64,000 nt of DNA from Melitaea cinxia (lineage: Eukaryota > Arthropoda > Insecta > Lepidoptera > Nymphalidae). The notes beneath the pieces are model-generated. The model was given only the letters and a program-made list of their open reading frames with translations, did not search any database and was not told the DNA's origin. Below are positions 33,055 through 44,492 of this stretch, in pieces. The stretch covers positions 11,026,501 through 11,090,500 of the forward strand of contig NC_059399.1 of assembly GCF_905220565.1 (NCBI RefSeq), written 5' to 3'. Position 1 is the stretch's first letter; each line of letters begins with the position of its first letter. Made by a program: the position numbers and the translations under genes.

Positions 33055-33660
33055 TCAGCCTATCGCAATCCACTGCTGGACATAGGAATCCCGAAGTTGG
33101 CGACAAACATTCCGGTTTTGCAATCCTCATCAAGTCTCCACTAGCGATCTTACGCAGATCGTCGGACCAGCAGGCCAGAGGGCGTCCCGCACTACATTTG
33201 TCAACACGCAGGTACTACCCCAGAACATATCTGCTCCAACGACCATCGCTCCTATGACACAAGTAACCAGTCCACTGCCACTTCAACTTGCTTATTTTAC
33301 AGGCTATGTCCGTTACTATCGTTTTCTCCCAGCCAGCCCAGTATTGGCCCAACATTTGGCCTAGCTTCTCCAACGTCTCCGCAAAGATGACGATATCGAC
33401 GCTAAAACGAAGGTGAGAGATTTATTCCCCCTCAATCCAACGCCTTAAAGACATCCTCCAGCGAAGTAGTAAACGGTTTCGGTGATATTGCATCCCCCTG
33501 TCTTACCCCGTGACAAAGGAAATTGTGTTTTATTTGCTGATCCTTGATATGGACGGTCATCGTAGCCGAGTTGTATATACACCTCACCACGACGTGGCTC
33601 AGAAAGCCATATAGGCATAATACCCACCAACACGCAATGGAGCAACGTTCCGGATTTGAT
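33055..33660 (-). pseudogene. RTE-clade LINE fragment (RT and C-terminal domain)
   Basis: The - strand reads, in shifting frames, RT block GVRQGDAISPK, then SLEDVFKALD, then FVF/DIVIFAETLEKLGQMLG (the region just after the RT active site), then KISKLKWQWTGYLCHRS, DGRWS and RVDKCSAGRPLACWSDDLRKI. These are the usual C-terminal signatures of RTE-type polyproteins. The 3' end is 'TATGTCCAGCAGTGGATTGCGATAGGCTGAAG'-like. The active-site segment is deleted and the frame is broken, so the copy is dead. It lies tail to tail with the RTE-type end at 32925. Confidence 0.8.
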
Positions 33661-36600
33661 TAAAATAATATAAATAAGAAACCTTTCCTCAGTTGGTGTT
33701 TATTTACATGCTGCATGGATTTATTATTTTTACGAAACTTAACTAAAAGGCTAGTCTTGTAAAATGAAGTTATTTATCGAGTTCCTGAAATATGACAGAC
33801 ACATGAAATTAACATTTTTTTTATAGATTTAATTTTTTTATTACATATATAACTTATTTTTATATTAACAGATTTTTTTATGTACTTGCAACACTATTTT
33901 ATCGATCTACAAAAATTAATACAATAATATAAGAATCATAAATATAAATCTGAAGATTTATATTTATGATTTAAATTGAAATTTATAAACTACATAAGCC
34001 GTTATGAAATAGTTTTATAGAGTTGCAGTAATGAACATTACATCGGGAACACTAACTGTTCGGCCTTTCACATGCAAATGCTAAAACAATCGATAAAACT
34101 TTGACCTCACCACGGACTACATTTCTTTTTCTTTCAATGTACGTAATCTGTTAGCATATTAAAAAAAATAACATCTTGCAGTAAAGAGGGGTTGTGAGAT
34201 TGTTGTGTATTTGTGTATTATGTTTGTGACAACCGTAGCCTGTATGAAACATCCGATTTTATTTTATTTTTTGTTTGAAAGGTAACCTTATCTAAGGTCA
34301 TTAAGTATATACAATATAAGTATAAGCTTCAATGGTAATAGTATCCCTGACCTTACGATCTTTATTATCAATAATAGCACAGCTAATTATTTACCAATTT
34401 ATAGCTCAGGTGTTATTTCTGGGCTTAATATCAGACCAGAGTCTGACGATAAAGCAGAAAAGGCAAGAGTTACCTGTAATATCAAAAAACAACCTATATT
34501 CTTCAGAGAGTTATGCCTAAATCAAAGTGTGAGTTAACTTTTAATCTGAAATACCAACAAATATTTTTTTTAATTTATTTATTTTGATTTAAATTTATTT
34601 CAGTAATATTTATTAAATATATAAAAAACTAGCTAATTATTAAATAAAGATACCCTTCCCTTATAAAAAAGGAAGTAACGGATACAGAACTCGATGTTTG
34701 ATGAGTTTTTGATGAGGAAGAGACATGAAAATTAATTACCACAGCAGTACTTTTTTGTAACGAGTAGTATTGTTTGTAAGGAATGAGCGTTCTTGATTAA
34801 TAAACGCTACAAAATGACTATTTTAGTAATATTATCTTTTGACGATTTAGATAAGGTAGGAACAACAAAAAGTATCTTATCAGTGTCCAACGAGAAATTA
34901 GGAACATTTATCAAAATTTATAAGCCGAATGTAACTTTATTTATTTTACTTCTATTGAATTATATTTTATTAGCGTCAATTAAATAACCCATTCACACAC
35001 ATCACGAGAATCACGAGCACGATGCTGACACTACAACCAACACAGCACGTCCTTAGAAACTCTGACTATCCTATTTCCTATAGTAACTCTTATTCTTCTC
35101 AATTTTTGTGAATTATGTTGTAACTAACTACCTTGCGAGGCCAGAGCGTGCTAGTAATATTTAATTAAAAAAAGGTGTAGTGCAACCGAAGTATTTGAAC
35201 CGAAACTTCTTTCAAGTTTATCAATCTAAAATTAACTGTTCATAAAATATTAAAAAACATACATACATTATTCATATAAGGAATTAAAGTACTTTTGTGC
35301 TAATGGGGAAAGGTAAAAAACAATTCATCTACTAGCACACATTCTACATACTACGGTGAAACAAAAAATAAGTTATGTAGGTTATATACGCAGCTATATA
35401 TATATATAATTAGCACACCTGACTTTTAAACTTTCAAACTCTTTTTTGGCAAATAAAATTACGTTAGAGACATCCTCTATCACGTCATCTCTAAGAAGAA
35501 AAATGACCTTTTAGATCTTAAATATTTCTAGAACGCCTCGGAATTGTATAATATTCTGGATTATTTATTATCACTAATATATTACAAAAACACTAAATTG
35601 TGTTGCTTTTTACAGTTTTTTCGATTTCCCTGATACTTATATCATACTCTGAATCGTTGGATATGAGACGTCATTTCTATACCCTCCGAAAAGAAAAATT
35701 CTATAAGCAATTGACGAGGTTATCGAAGAAATAAAAAAAAAATACTAGCAAATAATACGCCGAATATAGAACCTGCTCCGTTTCTCAAGTTGATCAATAA
35801 TATCTATGTATATTGTACGATTATATTTATACAGACAGGCAAGACTTACATAGACCAATGTACGTTATTACAAACTTTTAAAAATCTTTAAACAATTCAA
35901 AACAAGGTCTTTCAATAGCAATTTTGCGACAGCTTCCTAAATAATATTATCGAAGCGAAGCTTAAAATGTGTTGGTATTTTATTATTCTGACCCCACAAA
36001 CTTTTAGAGAAGAACAATTTAAGATTGGTTGGCCGGTGTTTAACTTCATGTTAAATTAAACAACATTTTAAGCTATTGTGAGGTTTTAAAATTTAACCGT
36101 CACTTACTCGGAAATTACAACTTACGTAATGAATTTATGATAATGTAATATTAACCTAATATACATTCATTTCATTTATACCATTTTTACTCTTGAATTT
36201 AAAAATATCCTTTCATTTTATAAGAAACGGCTTATTCAAAAGAGTTTTAAAAATATTTTCGATTTCGTCAACTACAATCTATAGAATCACAAATACAAAT
36301 TTATGCATGATACTGCTTCATACACGCTAACCTGGGGAAATACTTAAGTTTTCTGCTTAACGAAATATTCTACATTATGAGTCGTAAAATATCAGCTTAC
36401 AACTCAGATATAAAGAAAGTTTAAAGAATAGTAAATTTAATTTAACTAATTAAAATATATTCTATTACTTTGAAGCTAAAACTATCCATAAACTATATAT
36501 ATATATATATATATTCACAATTTAGGCTCTATCATTTCTCTGCTACTATCTAACACAAATCTATTTCCGTTGGCCTTTATACTTCGAATTCAATTCTCCA

Positions 36601-36845
36601 AATAGAACATCGACCTGAAATTCAATGATACTTCAAGCACTCAGTATCATGATCTTAAAAGAGTACAGATATTAGTCTAATACTATCTAGCACCGTACGT
36701 ACATACACGTCCTGACGAAAGGCTGTGAAAAATATATAAAATATATTTGTCAAACTTATTATTATTAGTGATTGATATAAACAAAATCTGAGCCCAAGAA
36801 TTGTTTGAATCATATATATAATATAGGTACATATTAATGCACCCT
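33661..36845. other. Long AT-rich stretch, nothing recognised
   Basis: About 3.2 kb with no recognisable repeat or exon. Short + strand frames (34332-34520, 34793-34987) are Ile/Leu-rich with no domain or splice support. Small (AT)n runs lie at 35394 and 36499. Confidence 0.45.
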
Positions 36846-37237
36846 ATGCAGAGAAACACGACGCCGACGTGACGCCGCGTTCACGCAACGGTCACAGCTA
36901 TGGATTGCGCTTGTTGCACTGGCGGTTGCGGGTTCGATCCCCGCACATGACAAACATTTGTATTGGCCATACAGGTGTATGGCCATGGTCTGTGTGTTCG
37001 TGCAATCCTTGTGGGTCTCCCCACCGTGCCTCGGAGAGCATGTTAAGCCGTCGGTCCCGGTTGTTATCATCTACGCCTAATAGCGATCGTTACTCATAGT
37101 ACGGAATAAATCCGCCAACCCGAATTGGAGCAGCGTGGTGAATTAAGCTCTGATCCTTCCCCTACATGGGGAAAGAGGCCTATGCCCAGAAATGGGATAT
37201 TACAGGCTGAAGCGATGAAGCGAGCGATGCAGAGAAA
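36846..37237 (+). mobile_element. SINE-1, full copy with 11-bp target duplication
   Basis: The direct repeat ATGCAGAGAAA is at 36846-36856 and 37227-37237; the SINE is 36857-37226 (370 bp). Its head is tRNA-like: 'TGGATTGCGCTTGTTGCACTGG' then, about 30 nt on, box B GGTTCGATCCC at 36930-36942. The body includes 'TGTGTTCGTGCAATCCTTG' and 'GCCTCGGAGAGCATG'. The 3' end (37177-37210) reads GGCCTATGCCCAG...GGGATATTACAGGCTGA, like the RTE elements in this window, then a short AGCG/ATGA tail. Frames on both strands are incidental. Not a functional tRNA. Confidence 0.9.
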
Positions 37238-37269
37238 ATTTTAATATAAATAAATACGAGTAGGTACAT

Positions 37270-37505
37270 TTAAATAGGGTAAGTGAGAGACACGGTCGTC
37301 TGTTCTTAAAGGAAGCAACTTAATGCCTATATTTAAGGTAACAGCTGGCTGATATAGGTACATATTTTTATTAAATGTACATACATAAATAAATTTATAA
37401 ATATTTATTAAACACAGGCTCGATTTGAGAATTTAACCCAAAACCCCCGAAACAGAAGTCAGGTTCACTGTACTCTCTGTAAACTGCGCCAATAGGCTTG
37501 TCCAT
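37270..37505 (-). repeat. SINE-2, copy
   Basis: - strand: 'AAGCCTATTGGCGCAGTTTAC' head, degenerate box B region ('GGGTTAAATTCTCAAATCG'), 'AGCCTGTGTTTAATAAATA' and 'CAGCCAGCTGTTACCTTA'. Same layout as 19316-19545, more mutated. Confidence 0.6.
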
Positions 37506-38250
37506 ATGTTAATAATTTCAATTGAAGAATATTTAGCGTGGTATAACACAATTTCAAAAGCACAAAAATATTTATTTGACAATGGAGTTGAGTTGCGTTG
37601 AGTGTGAAGCGTTCATTTAATTACCACAATTGTCATTTCGAAACTCCTGTGACGTTTGGACGGTGACGTTTCAGACGTAATAGTCACGGGCAACAGTGTG
37701 GTAAGTTCCGTGTAAGTTAAAACGCTGCTAGTGGTCTAAGATCCGAACCTAAGTCGATCTTCACCGAGCTGATAATAGAATGAAACATAGTTAATAATAA
37801 ATTTAGTATATTTGATAATATATTAAAAATGGGTTGCCTTAAAAAATCCTGGAGTGATTATTTTTAAATATTTAAAAAAATTGTTTTATTTTTAATTAAA
37901 AATTTCATCATCAAGATGATAACAAATTTTACTGTGACTTTATTGTAAGAGACTTATAAAATGTAGAAGATAACTTGCGTGGAGATACCTGTTTATACCG
38001 GTAACCCAGTAATTCGTCCAGGTAAATAATAAGCAACCCAATGGCTGCTCATTCTATTTTTCATACCCCTAAGCTATAATTGGGGGAGGGATTAAGGGGG
38101 TCAATAACATATAATTATGGCAAAAAAACGTTCGCGGGATCAGTTAGTATGACTATAAAATTTAAATTACTTACAAAAATTAGGAAGCCAATAAGCCTTC
38201 GTACAAAAATTAACAATTAAGACCAGTAGATTTGTAGCCTTTACTGTATT
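37506..38250. other. AT-rich DNA with a promoter-like patch at 37600-37760
   Basis: Mostly featureless, but 37600-37760 is GC-richer and contains two adjacent copies of a 14-15-base unit (GTGACGTTTGGACG, GTGACGTTTCAGACG) and a GTAAGTTCC donor-like site at 37692. It could be a 5' exon of a host gene; no open frame supports it. Confidence 0.3.
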
Positions 38251-38613
38251 TGAAAAAAACAACCGCCGTGTTATAGTGGTGCGAGTATTCTCCTAAAACA
38301 CCGGCGGGTTACGGGTTCAAATTCCTCTCGGGCTGGATATTTGTATTTGTACAAATAATTCTTTCCGGTTTGGATGTCTGTCCGTGTGGGTCACCCCACT
38401 GTGCCTCGGAGAGCACGCTAAGCCATCGGTCATACTAATACATACTTACCTGATATATGACTGGTAAATACCTGATAGCGATCGTTACTCATAGTAGAGA
38501 ATATATTCGCCAACCCGCAGTAGAGCAGTGTGGTGAATTAAACTCCAATCCTTCTCCTACTTGGAGAAAGCGGCCTAGCAGTGGAATGATACTGACTGAA
38601 TGAATGAAAAAAA
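38251..38613 (+). mobile_element. SINE-1, full copy with A-rich target duplication
   Basis: Begins 'AACCGCCGTGTTATAGTGGTG' and has a box B-like GGGTTCAAATTCC at 38310, then 'TGTGCCTCGGAGAGCACG', 'GCGATCGTTACTCATAGTAG' and a tail 'CTGACTGAATGAATGAA'. The probable duplication TGAAAAAAA is at 38251-38259 and 38605-38613; because it is A-rich this is less certain than for the copy at 36857. Confidence 0.75.
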
Positions 38614-39100
38614 ATATTCATCTTCTAAAATAATAAAATATTAAATCGTATTTCTTTTTTTAATTCATAGACCACTATTAAATAGGGTAATTCAACACTT
38701 TTGAACGCAATTTCTCAACACCAACCGTCAGACCTCCGTATAAGGAATGAACTACCCTACGAAATTATATATAAACTAACAAATATTCGAAACAGCGATA
38801 AAGTATCCTTTTTGTTCTTTGGAAGCTTATTTAAGCCGTTATCACGCGTTTTAATCTAGGGCTTTATGTCTTAGATAATAATTTACACTAATATTATGAA
38901 ATAAAAAACATTAGTTCGTTTATAGTCGACAGACTCTGAAACTCTACTAATCTAATATTAACGATTATATTTAAATAATTCCATAAAAAATTATCTACGT
39001 CATAAAACATTACGCTACCCTTTATAGACGTGGAAATGTAGCAATATACTCACTATCACTTTTTCTAGTCCTAAATCTTCTTATATATAAAAATGAATCG
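38614..39100. other. AT-rich DNA, nothing recognised
   Basis: No coding frame or named repeat. Confidence 0.4.
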
Positions 39101-39715
39101 TATAATTGTGTTTGCAGACAAACGAAAAAAAAACCGACTTCAATTACATCCACAAGTAATACAACGTAGATCGGCGAAAAAATAGTCAAGTAACTACGCG
39201 TTATCAAAGATTACTCAAAAAGTAGTTATCAGATCTCGATAAAATTTAAATGTGACCACATGATGAACATCAGCTTTTCATTAAATTAAAAATTATCAAA
39301 ATCGAAACACCCAGTAAAAAGTTATTGCGGATTTTCGAGAGTTTCCCTCGATTTCTCTGGGATCCCATCATCAGATCCTGGTTTCCTTATCATGGTACTA
39401 AACTAGAGATATCCCCTTTCTAACAAAAAAGAATTATCCAAATCGGTATATCCAGTAGAAAGTTATGCGGTATAATACAACGTAGGTCGACGAAAAAAGC
39501 GTCAAGTAAAAACGCATTATTAGATATAACTCGAAAAGTAGTTGTTAGATCTCAAATAAATTTAAATGGGACCAATTGACACACACCACCTTTCGATTAA
39601 AAATTTTTTGTCGAAATCGGTCCACCCAGTCAAAAGTTCTGATGTAACATACATAAAAAAAATACAGTCGAATTGAGAACTTCCTCCTTTTTTGGAAGTC
39701 GGTTAAAAATGTGTT
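39101..39715 (-). mobile_element. AACCGACTTC-family element, near-complete copy
   Basis: - strand: starts TTAACCGACTTCCAAAAAAGG at 39706 and ends GAAGTCGGTTTTTTTTTCG plus 'TTTGTCTGCAAACACAATTA'. The internal modules are in the same order as the 10 kb copy, including the block 'ATAAGGAAACCAGGATCTGA' and 'GAGGGAAACTCTCGAAAATCC'. The T run is about eight long here. Confidence 0.85.
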
Positions 39716-40065
39716 AGTAAGCGTACAACTCAACAACGCCAGGACCAATTTTACCAATTCTTTTTTTTAAATGATCGTTAAAGTCCAAGGATGGTTTTTA
39801 CGGTAAGAAAATTCGAATAATTTCCGTGAAAACCCTAAAAACAGCCCTTTTCTTTTTCACATACAAACATTTTCTAACTAAAACGTAGAGTCAATTTGAA
39901 CTTTATTACCATTCAATAAAGTTCATGTTAAATAATATATTAGGGCGCATTTTACGTAAGTTATTAATGATTAAATTGATCTTATTCGTAGACCGCATTT
40001 TAATTTAATTTACATCCAGTAAAAATGGTATTAACTAGCTATTTCATATTACTTATTATATTGTT
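39716..40065. other. AT-rich DNA with a possible element fragment
   Basis: 39720-39870 ('caacaacgccaggaccaatt', 'ttttacggtaagaaaattcg', 'ccgtgaaaaccctaaaaac') looks like part of a dispersed non-coding element, possibly a Helitron. I could not define its ends. Confidence 0.35.
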
Positions 40066-40538
40066 GCGGGGGCGTTGACAATGGAAAATTCCTGTTTTTA
40101 AACTATCGACTCCAAATTTGGTACGAATCTCCTATATGTAATGTAGAAATGATTGATGAGCGGATTTTAGGATAACTCATGCCCAATAAGGATTACGAGG
40201 TGGGCGTTAACAATGAAAATTTTAAATGTATGTAACTCCTAAACTACGGAACCAATTTTTATCAAATTTTGTACGCATCTATAATTCTGTCCAGCTTGGG
40301 AGATAGGGTAGTTTTTATCTCAATCAGACCTGGTAGGTGGTGCTGCTATCAGTATGTAGCTCCGAAACTACTGAACCAATTTTGATCAAATTTTATAAGC
40401 ATCTGTAATTTTGTCTGACTTGGAAGATATGGTAGTTTTTATCTCAATTGAACTCGGTAGGTGGCGCTGCTATCGGTATGTAAGCTATCAAATTTGGTAG
40501 CTGTTTTCCGGGAGGACAACGTCTGCCGGGTCCGCTAG
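40066..40538 (+). mobile_element. Helitron-like element with internal tandem repeats
   Basis: The 3' terminus reads 'ACAACGTCTGCCGGGTCCG-CTAG' at 40515-40538, followed by T. Two or three internal copies of a unit of about 120 bp share 'AACTACTGAACCAATTTTGAT', 'TTGGAAGATATGGTAGTTTT' and 'GGTAGGTGGCGCTGCTATC'. The 5' end is not clear. No ORF. Confidence 0.6.
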
Positions 40539-41285
40539 TATATTATAATTATAATTATTAATTTAAAATTTCACTGTTGTCTTCCATGTGACTCAATTAC
40601 ATACGATAACAAGCAGCATCCGAAACTGTATCTAGTTATTTTGTAAAGCCCAAAATCTTATCCGACTTTTAAATTTGGGAAAATAGGATTATACAAACAA
40701 TAATTCCTGATTGTAATGTTTTAGTTTTAAAAAAGTAAATCGAAGAAAACCTTCCAAATGCTTTGATAGTTTACGCTATGGTTTAAATAGAGTTGCGATG
40801 TGCATAAAAATGACATATGAATATGTATACCATAACGTCAACTCTAATGCCAGAGCCTGATTTACGTGGAACTCAGGACGCCGGATGTCTCTATTGCACA
40901 CTCACCTCAATGATTTATACTTTAATATACTATGATTGGTACATTTAAAAAAAACGAATAAGTATATTTCTATTTTAAGTAAAAAAAACCTTAAAGCCAA
41001 CAGTTACCGCGATGGACTTATTTGAACAAAATATTAACAGGAGGTTAACACATTTCACACGTTCGAAACATCGTAATAAGTACTTGAGCTAAAAATAATA
41101 TGAATTATTATTTTAACCTCCTTATGCTCTAATGTCAAGTTAAGAAATCATTAGATTTTTTATTAAAAACTTCTTCTATGTAACAATAGTGTCACAAGAA
41201 CAGGGATATGGATTGGTATTAGTAGTGACTCTTTCCATTTGGTTGTAAAAGCAAAAATTCATTCATAGACTTTTTAAATATAATG
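40539..41285. other. AT-rich DNA, nothing recognised
   Basis: No coding frame or named repeat. Confidence 0.4.
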
Positions 41286-41568
41286 TGCTTTTTAAATGCA
41301 AACAAGCGTACCACCTGATGGTAAGCGATTACCATAGCTTATTGACGTCTGCAACACCAGAAGCATTACAAGCGCGTTGCCGAACCTATTCCCTATTCCC
41401 CCCAGGAGGTCTGGTCACCTTACTCACCAAGAGAAACACAACACTGCTTAAAAGCAGTTTTATTTAGCTGTAATCTTCCGTAAAGTCAAGGTACTACCCC
41501 AGTCTGGCTGCTCCATATTTTAAGCAGGAAATTTCTTGCTGTGCCCTATCTCAGTTAAGTGAATAGCA
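41286..41568 (-). repeat. Interspersed repeat family C, copy 4
   Basis: - strand: 'AAATTTCCTGCTTAAAATATGG'-like start, 'GGAGCAGCCAGACTGGGGTAG', 'AAGCAGTGTTGTGTTTCTC', 'GTAATGCTTCTGGTGTTGC', 'GGTAATCGCTTACCATCAGG'. The + strand 60-codon frame across it is incidental. Confidence 0.7.
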
Positions 41569-42477
41569 GCATTCTGTCAGTTCCCGCTCCTTTGTTTTTA
41601 TATAGATAGGTGTTTAAGTATTTTAAGAAATAGTCCTTTACTTACATTAAGATTACAAATAGTATCTTTTGTATGAGACATTGGGAGGTGTGTTTTAGTA
41701 TTATTAAGATTCTGCTTTTTAAAAAATTTTTAAAAAATTCACTTAATTCTGCACATGTTTCTGTATGATTGTTAAACTGGCGATTAACTAGGGGAAGGGA
41801 GCATGGATAAGCACTCTTATTATTTCTTAAATATTTCTGATATGGCCAAAAATCTTTCGATCTCTTTTAATATCATTCTGCATTTTTGATTTAATTTCTT
41901 GTAGTAATTATGTTGTAATTTATTTTGTCTTTGTTGTCCTAGTATTTATTATTATTTACTTAGTACTAATGTTTATTCAAAAACATGTTAGTCACCTCAG
42001 TGAATGTTTACGTTATTTCTTACATTACATCATTGAAATCAATAATTCAGAAGATACCACACAATTTCAAATTACACGCAACCATAAATTCATTTACAGT
42101 GACGCTTTAGGGTGCCACGCCAATGCCGCATGACTAACATGACTTAATAAAAAGAAAGTTGATAGTAATAAATCATACAAATAATACAATACTATCTATT
42201 TTTTAAGTCAGTCTTAATAACTTGTAAGAAATAACTACTAATTTAGTAAAAAATTAAAAAAAATAAATTTGTTTTTTTAATACGCCATAACAGTACAAAG
42301 TCAGAAATTATAATTTCCCACTTACAGCGTATTTGAATCGATGGTAGGGCTGTGTAAAACACAAATTTCATTAATAAAATATTTACAGTTCACTCTTCAC
42401 CGTAATTCAAAAACAAATTACGTTATGGTAACAATCAACACCACTTATAATATAGCTTATGAGATAATAATAAAGGG
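41569..42477. other. AT-rich DNA, nothing recognised
   Basis: No coding frame or named repeat. Confidence 0.4.
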
Positions 42478-42760
42478 CTAGATGTACCCGCGATTTATTC
42501 GCGTGGAATATTCTAAATATCTCAAGTTCTACGTGGCGTATTAAGTTGAAACATGTTTTTAAATTAGACCTCCAACGATACAACTACGAAATCAAACTTT
42601 GTTCATTAGTTTAGCGTGATAAATAGATAAGCATAGAAACAAAAGTCATATAAATATTTTTTTATTAGTATTATTTTCCCCAAATATCTCCTTTGTATAG
42701 TTTTGAGAGACATAAACCATCAGCTACCGAAACCGGGCTGTCTGTCTGCATAATTAGGTT
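42478..42760 (-). mobile_element. Helitron-like 3' end (decayed)
   Basis: CTAG at 42478-42481, then on + 'ATGTACCCGCGATTTATTCGCG', i.e. a CGCG-stem hairpin next to the terminus as in the 20960 copy, but preceded by G rather than A. The 5' boundary is unknown; the right limit given is approximate. Confidence 0.45.
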
Positions 42761-43484
42761 CGTTTAGAAATTAGTAGATATACTAATAATTCAATTTTCA
42801 TCAAAACCTATAATTTATATAATATACATAATACTGACATAATATTTTGGGTCATATAAGATAGATACATAAAAAATCACACATTTGACAACCTTGATTT
42901 CAGAACCGAGAAGCGTCGACTCCACATCCTTTGGCCAGTAATCCTTAATAACCTAAATACCTAAAAAGAAAAAAAATGGAAAAAGGATCCTTTTGAGGTT
43001 ATAAAATAGGAAAAGAAAGCGTGTATTGCTGTTTTGCACTTATTGTAATGAAAAGTTTAGACTTCATTTTTAGTCTTTTGATAAGAAATAAATAAATACG
43101 TTTTACAGCATTTTTTTTAAATTTCACCTTTAACGTGATGAAGTAGGAAAAATTGTCCATAAGTGTTCTGTTATTATTACAAACAAAAGTGTACTTTATT
43201 TTTGGGGGCTTAGATTAGAAATAAATTTACGAATACACGTGGTCCAATATTTTTCAGGATCTCTTCTTCAAATTGAGATTCCAATTAAATATATACAAGC
43301 TTTGACAATCACTACTTGCATTAAACTTACCGCGATTTAATCTGGGAGACATGTTATTTCGGTGATATTGTAGCAACATGTTCACTGTCTCAAAAGGACA
43401 ATCGCAGTAATTCACGTATTAGCCTTGTAAAACTTATCTACACTATAAATTGTAACACTGCAACGTAACAACAACCAAACTGAG
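42761..43484. other. AT-rich DNA, nothing recognised
   Basis: No coding frame or named repeat. Confidence 0.4.
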
Positions 43485-43740
43485 GTACAGCAGAAAATTT
43501 TCTGCTCAAACAAATGGAGCAGCCCAACTGGGGTATTACCTAGACCTTACAGAAGATCGCAGTTAAATAATACTGCTTTCAAGCAATGCTGTGTTCCTGT
43601 TGGTGAGTAAGGTGATCAGATCTCCTGGGAGGAATTGGGGGTAGGGTCGCCAACGTGCTTGCAATGCTTCTGGTGTTCAGGCGTCAATAAGTTACGGTTA
43701 TCGCATCAGGTGAGCCGTACGCTTGTTTGCCGACTTAGTT
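43485..43740 (+). repeat. Interspersed repeat family C, copy 5
   Basis: The clearest copy: 'TACAGCAGAAAATTTTCTGC', 'GGAGCAGCCCAACTGGGGTA', 'TTCAAGCAATGCTGTGTTCC', 'CTCCTGGGAGGAATTGGGGG', 'CTTGCAATGCTTCTGGTGTT', 'GGTTATCGCATCAGGTGAGC', 'CGTACGCTTGTTTGCCGAC'. Confidence 0.75.
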
Positions 43741-43909
43741 ATATAACTACTAGCGATATATAGACAGACATATATGGTGGTATATATATATAACGGCGCG
43801 TGCTATATTTTAAAGGAAATAATTAAGTTTTGATTTGATTGCTACTGTTGCCACGTGAAATTATTTACGTTAATAACGAATTACGTGCTTCATTACGATT
43901 ATTGTATTT

Positions 43910-44218
43910 TGGAGTGGGTAAACACCGGATGGAGTTGTCAGTCAGGTGTCGGTTCGGTCGCTGGTCACTTTTTGGATTGAGAGCGGACATGTGACATGTA
44001 CTCGCAAAACCCAACAGCTCCAAATCAGTTTATTTCTTTATAATCTTTTTAAATTCAGTTTCTTAAGCTATTTTGCCAATTAAAATTAGTTCGATAATAT
44101 TTTGTAGTGGTATAATTATTTGTTGTAAATCTTTGTAAAACAACATCCATGATGGACAATTCTGAGGAAGCACCCGCTATGAATGACCATGATGAAGAGT
44201 CCGGTCTATCTTGAGAAT
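43910..44218 (+). promoter_or_regulatory. Candidate promoter / leader with short acidic ORF
   Basis: A GC-richer patch at 43920-44010 contains TCAGTC (43941), which fits the arthropod initiator, followed by CGGTTCGGTCGCTGGTCAC. About 200 nt later an ATGATG opens a 22-codon acidic ORF (MDNSEEAPAMNDHDEESGLS), stopping just before the palindrome GAGAATTCTC. It could be a host 5' exon or the 5' end of a LINE; the continuation is missing because an AACCGACTTC element starts at about 44270. Confidence 0.25.
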
Positions 44219-44261
44219 TCTCTCGGGGCTCCTTCATATTATATATATATTCTTTTTTTTC

Positions 44262-44492
44262 GAATCGATGATTCTTTTTTTGTTGGATAGGTGATATTCT
44301 AAGGGTGGTACCGAGATAAGGAAACCAGGATCTGATAATAGAATCTTAGAGAAATCGAGGGGAATCCTCGATAATCGTAGTAACGACTAGTGCGTTTGTT
44401 ATTTATTTATTTTTGTCAACGTTATATTACTTGTCTATGTGATTGAAGTCGGTTTTTTTTTCGTTTGCGAGCGAAACAAACACAATTATTCT
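44262..44492 (+). repeat. AACCGACTTC-family element, 3' half
   Basis: Begins inside a module ('CGATGATTCTTTTTTTGTTGG', 'AAGGAAACCAGGATCTGATA') and ends GAAGTCGG-T(n)-CGTTTGCGAGCGAAACAAACAC, a hairpin with a small insertion. 5'-truncated. Confidence 0.7.

Noticed and set aside
36900..36960. A tRNA gene, because of the box B sequence GGTTCGATCCC
   Set aside because: It sits at the head of a 370-bp element with an RTE-like tail and an 11-bp target duplication, and no cloverleaf with an acceptor stem can be drawn; it is a SINE.
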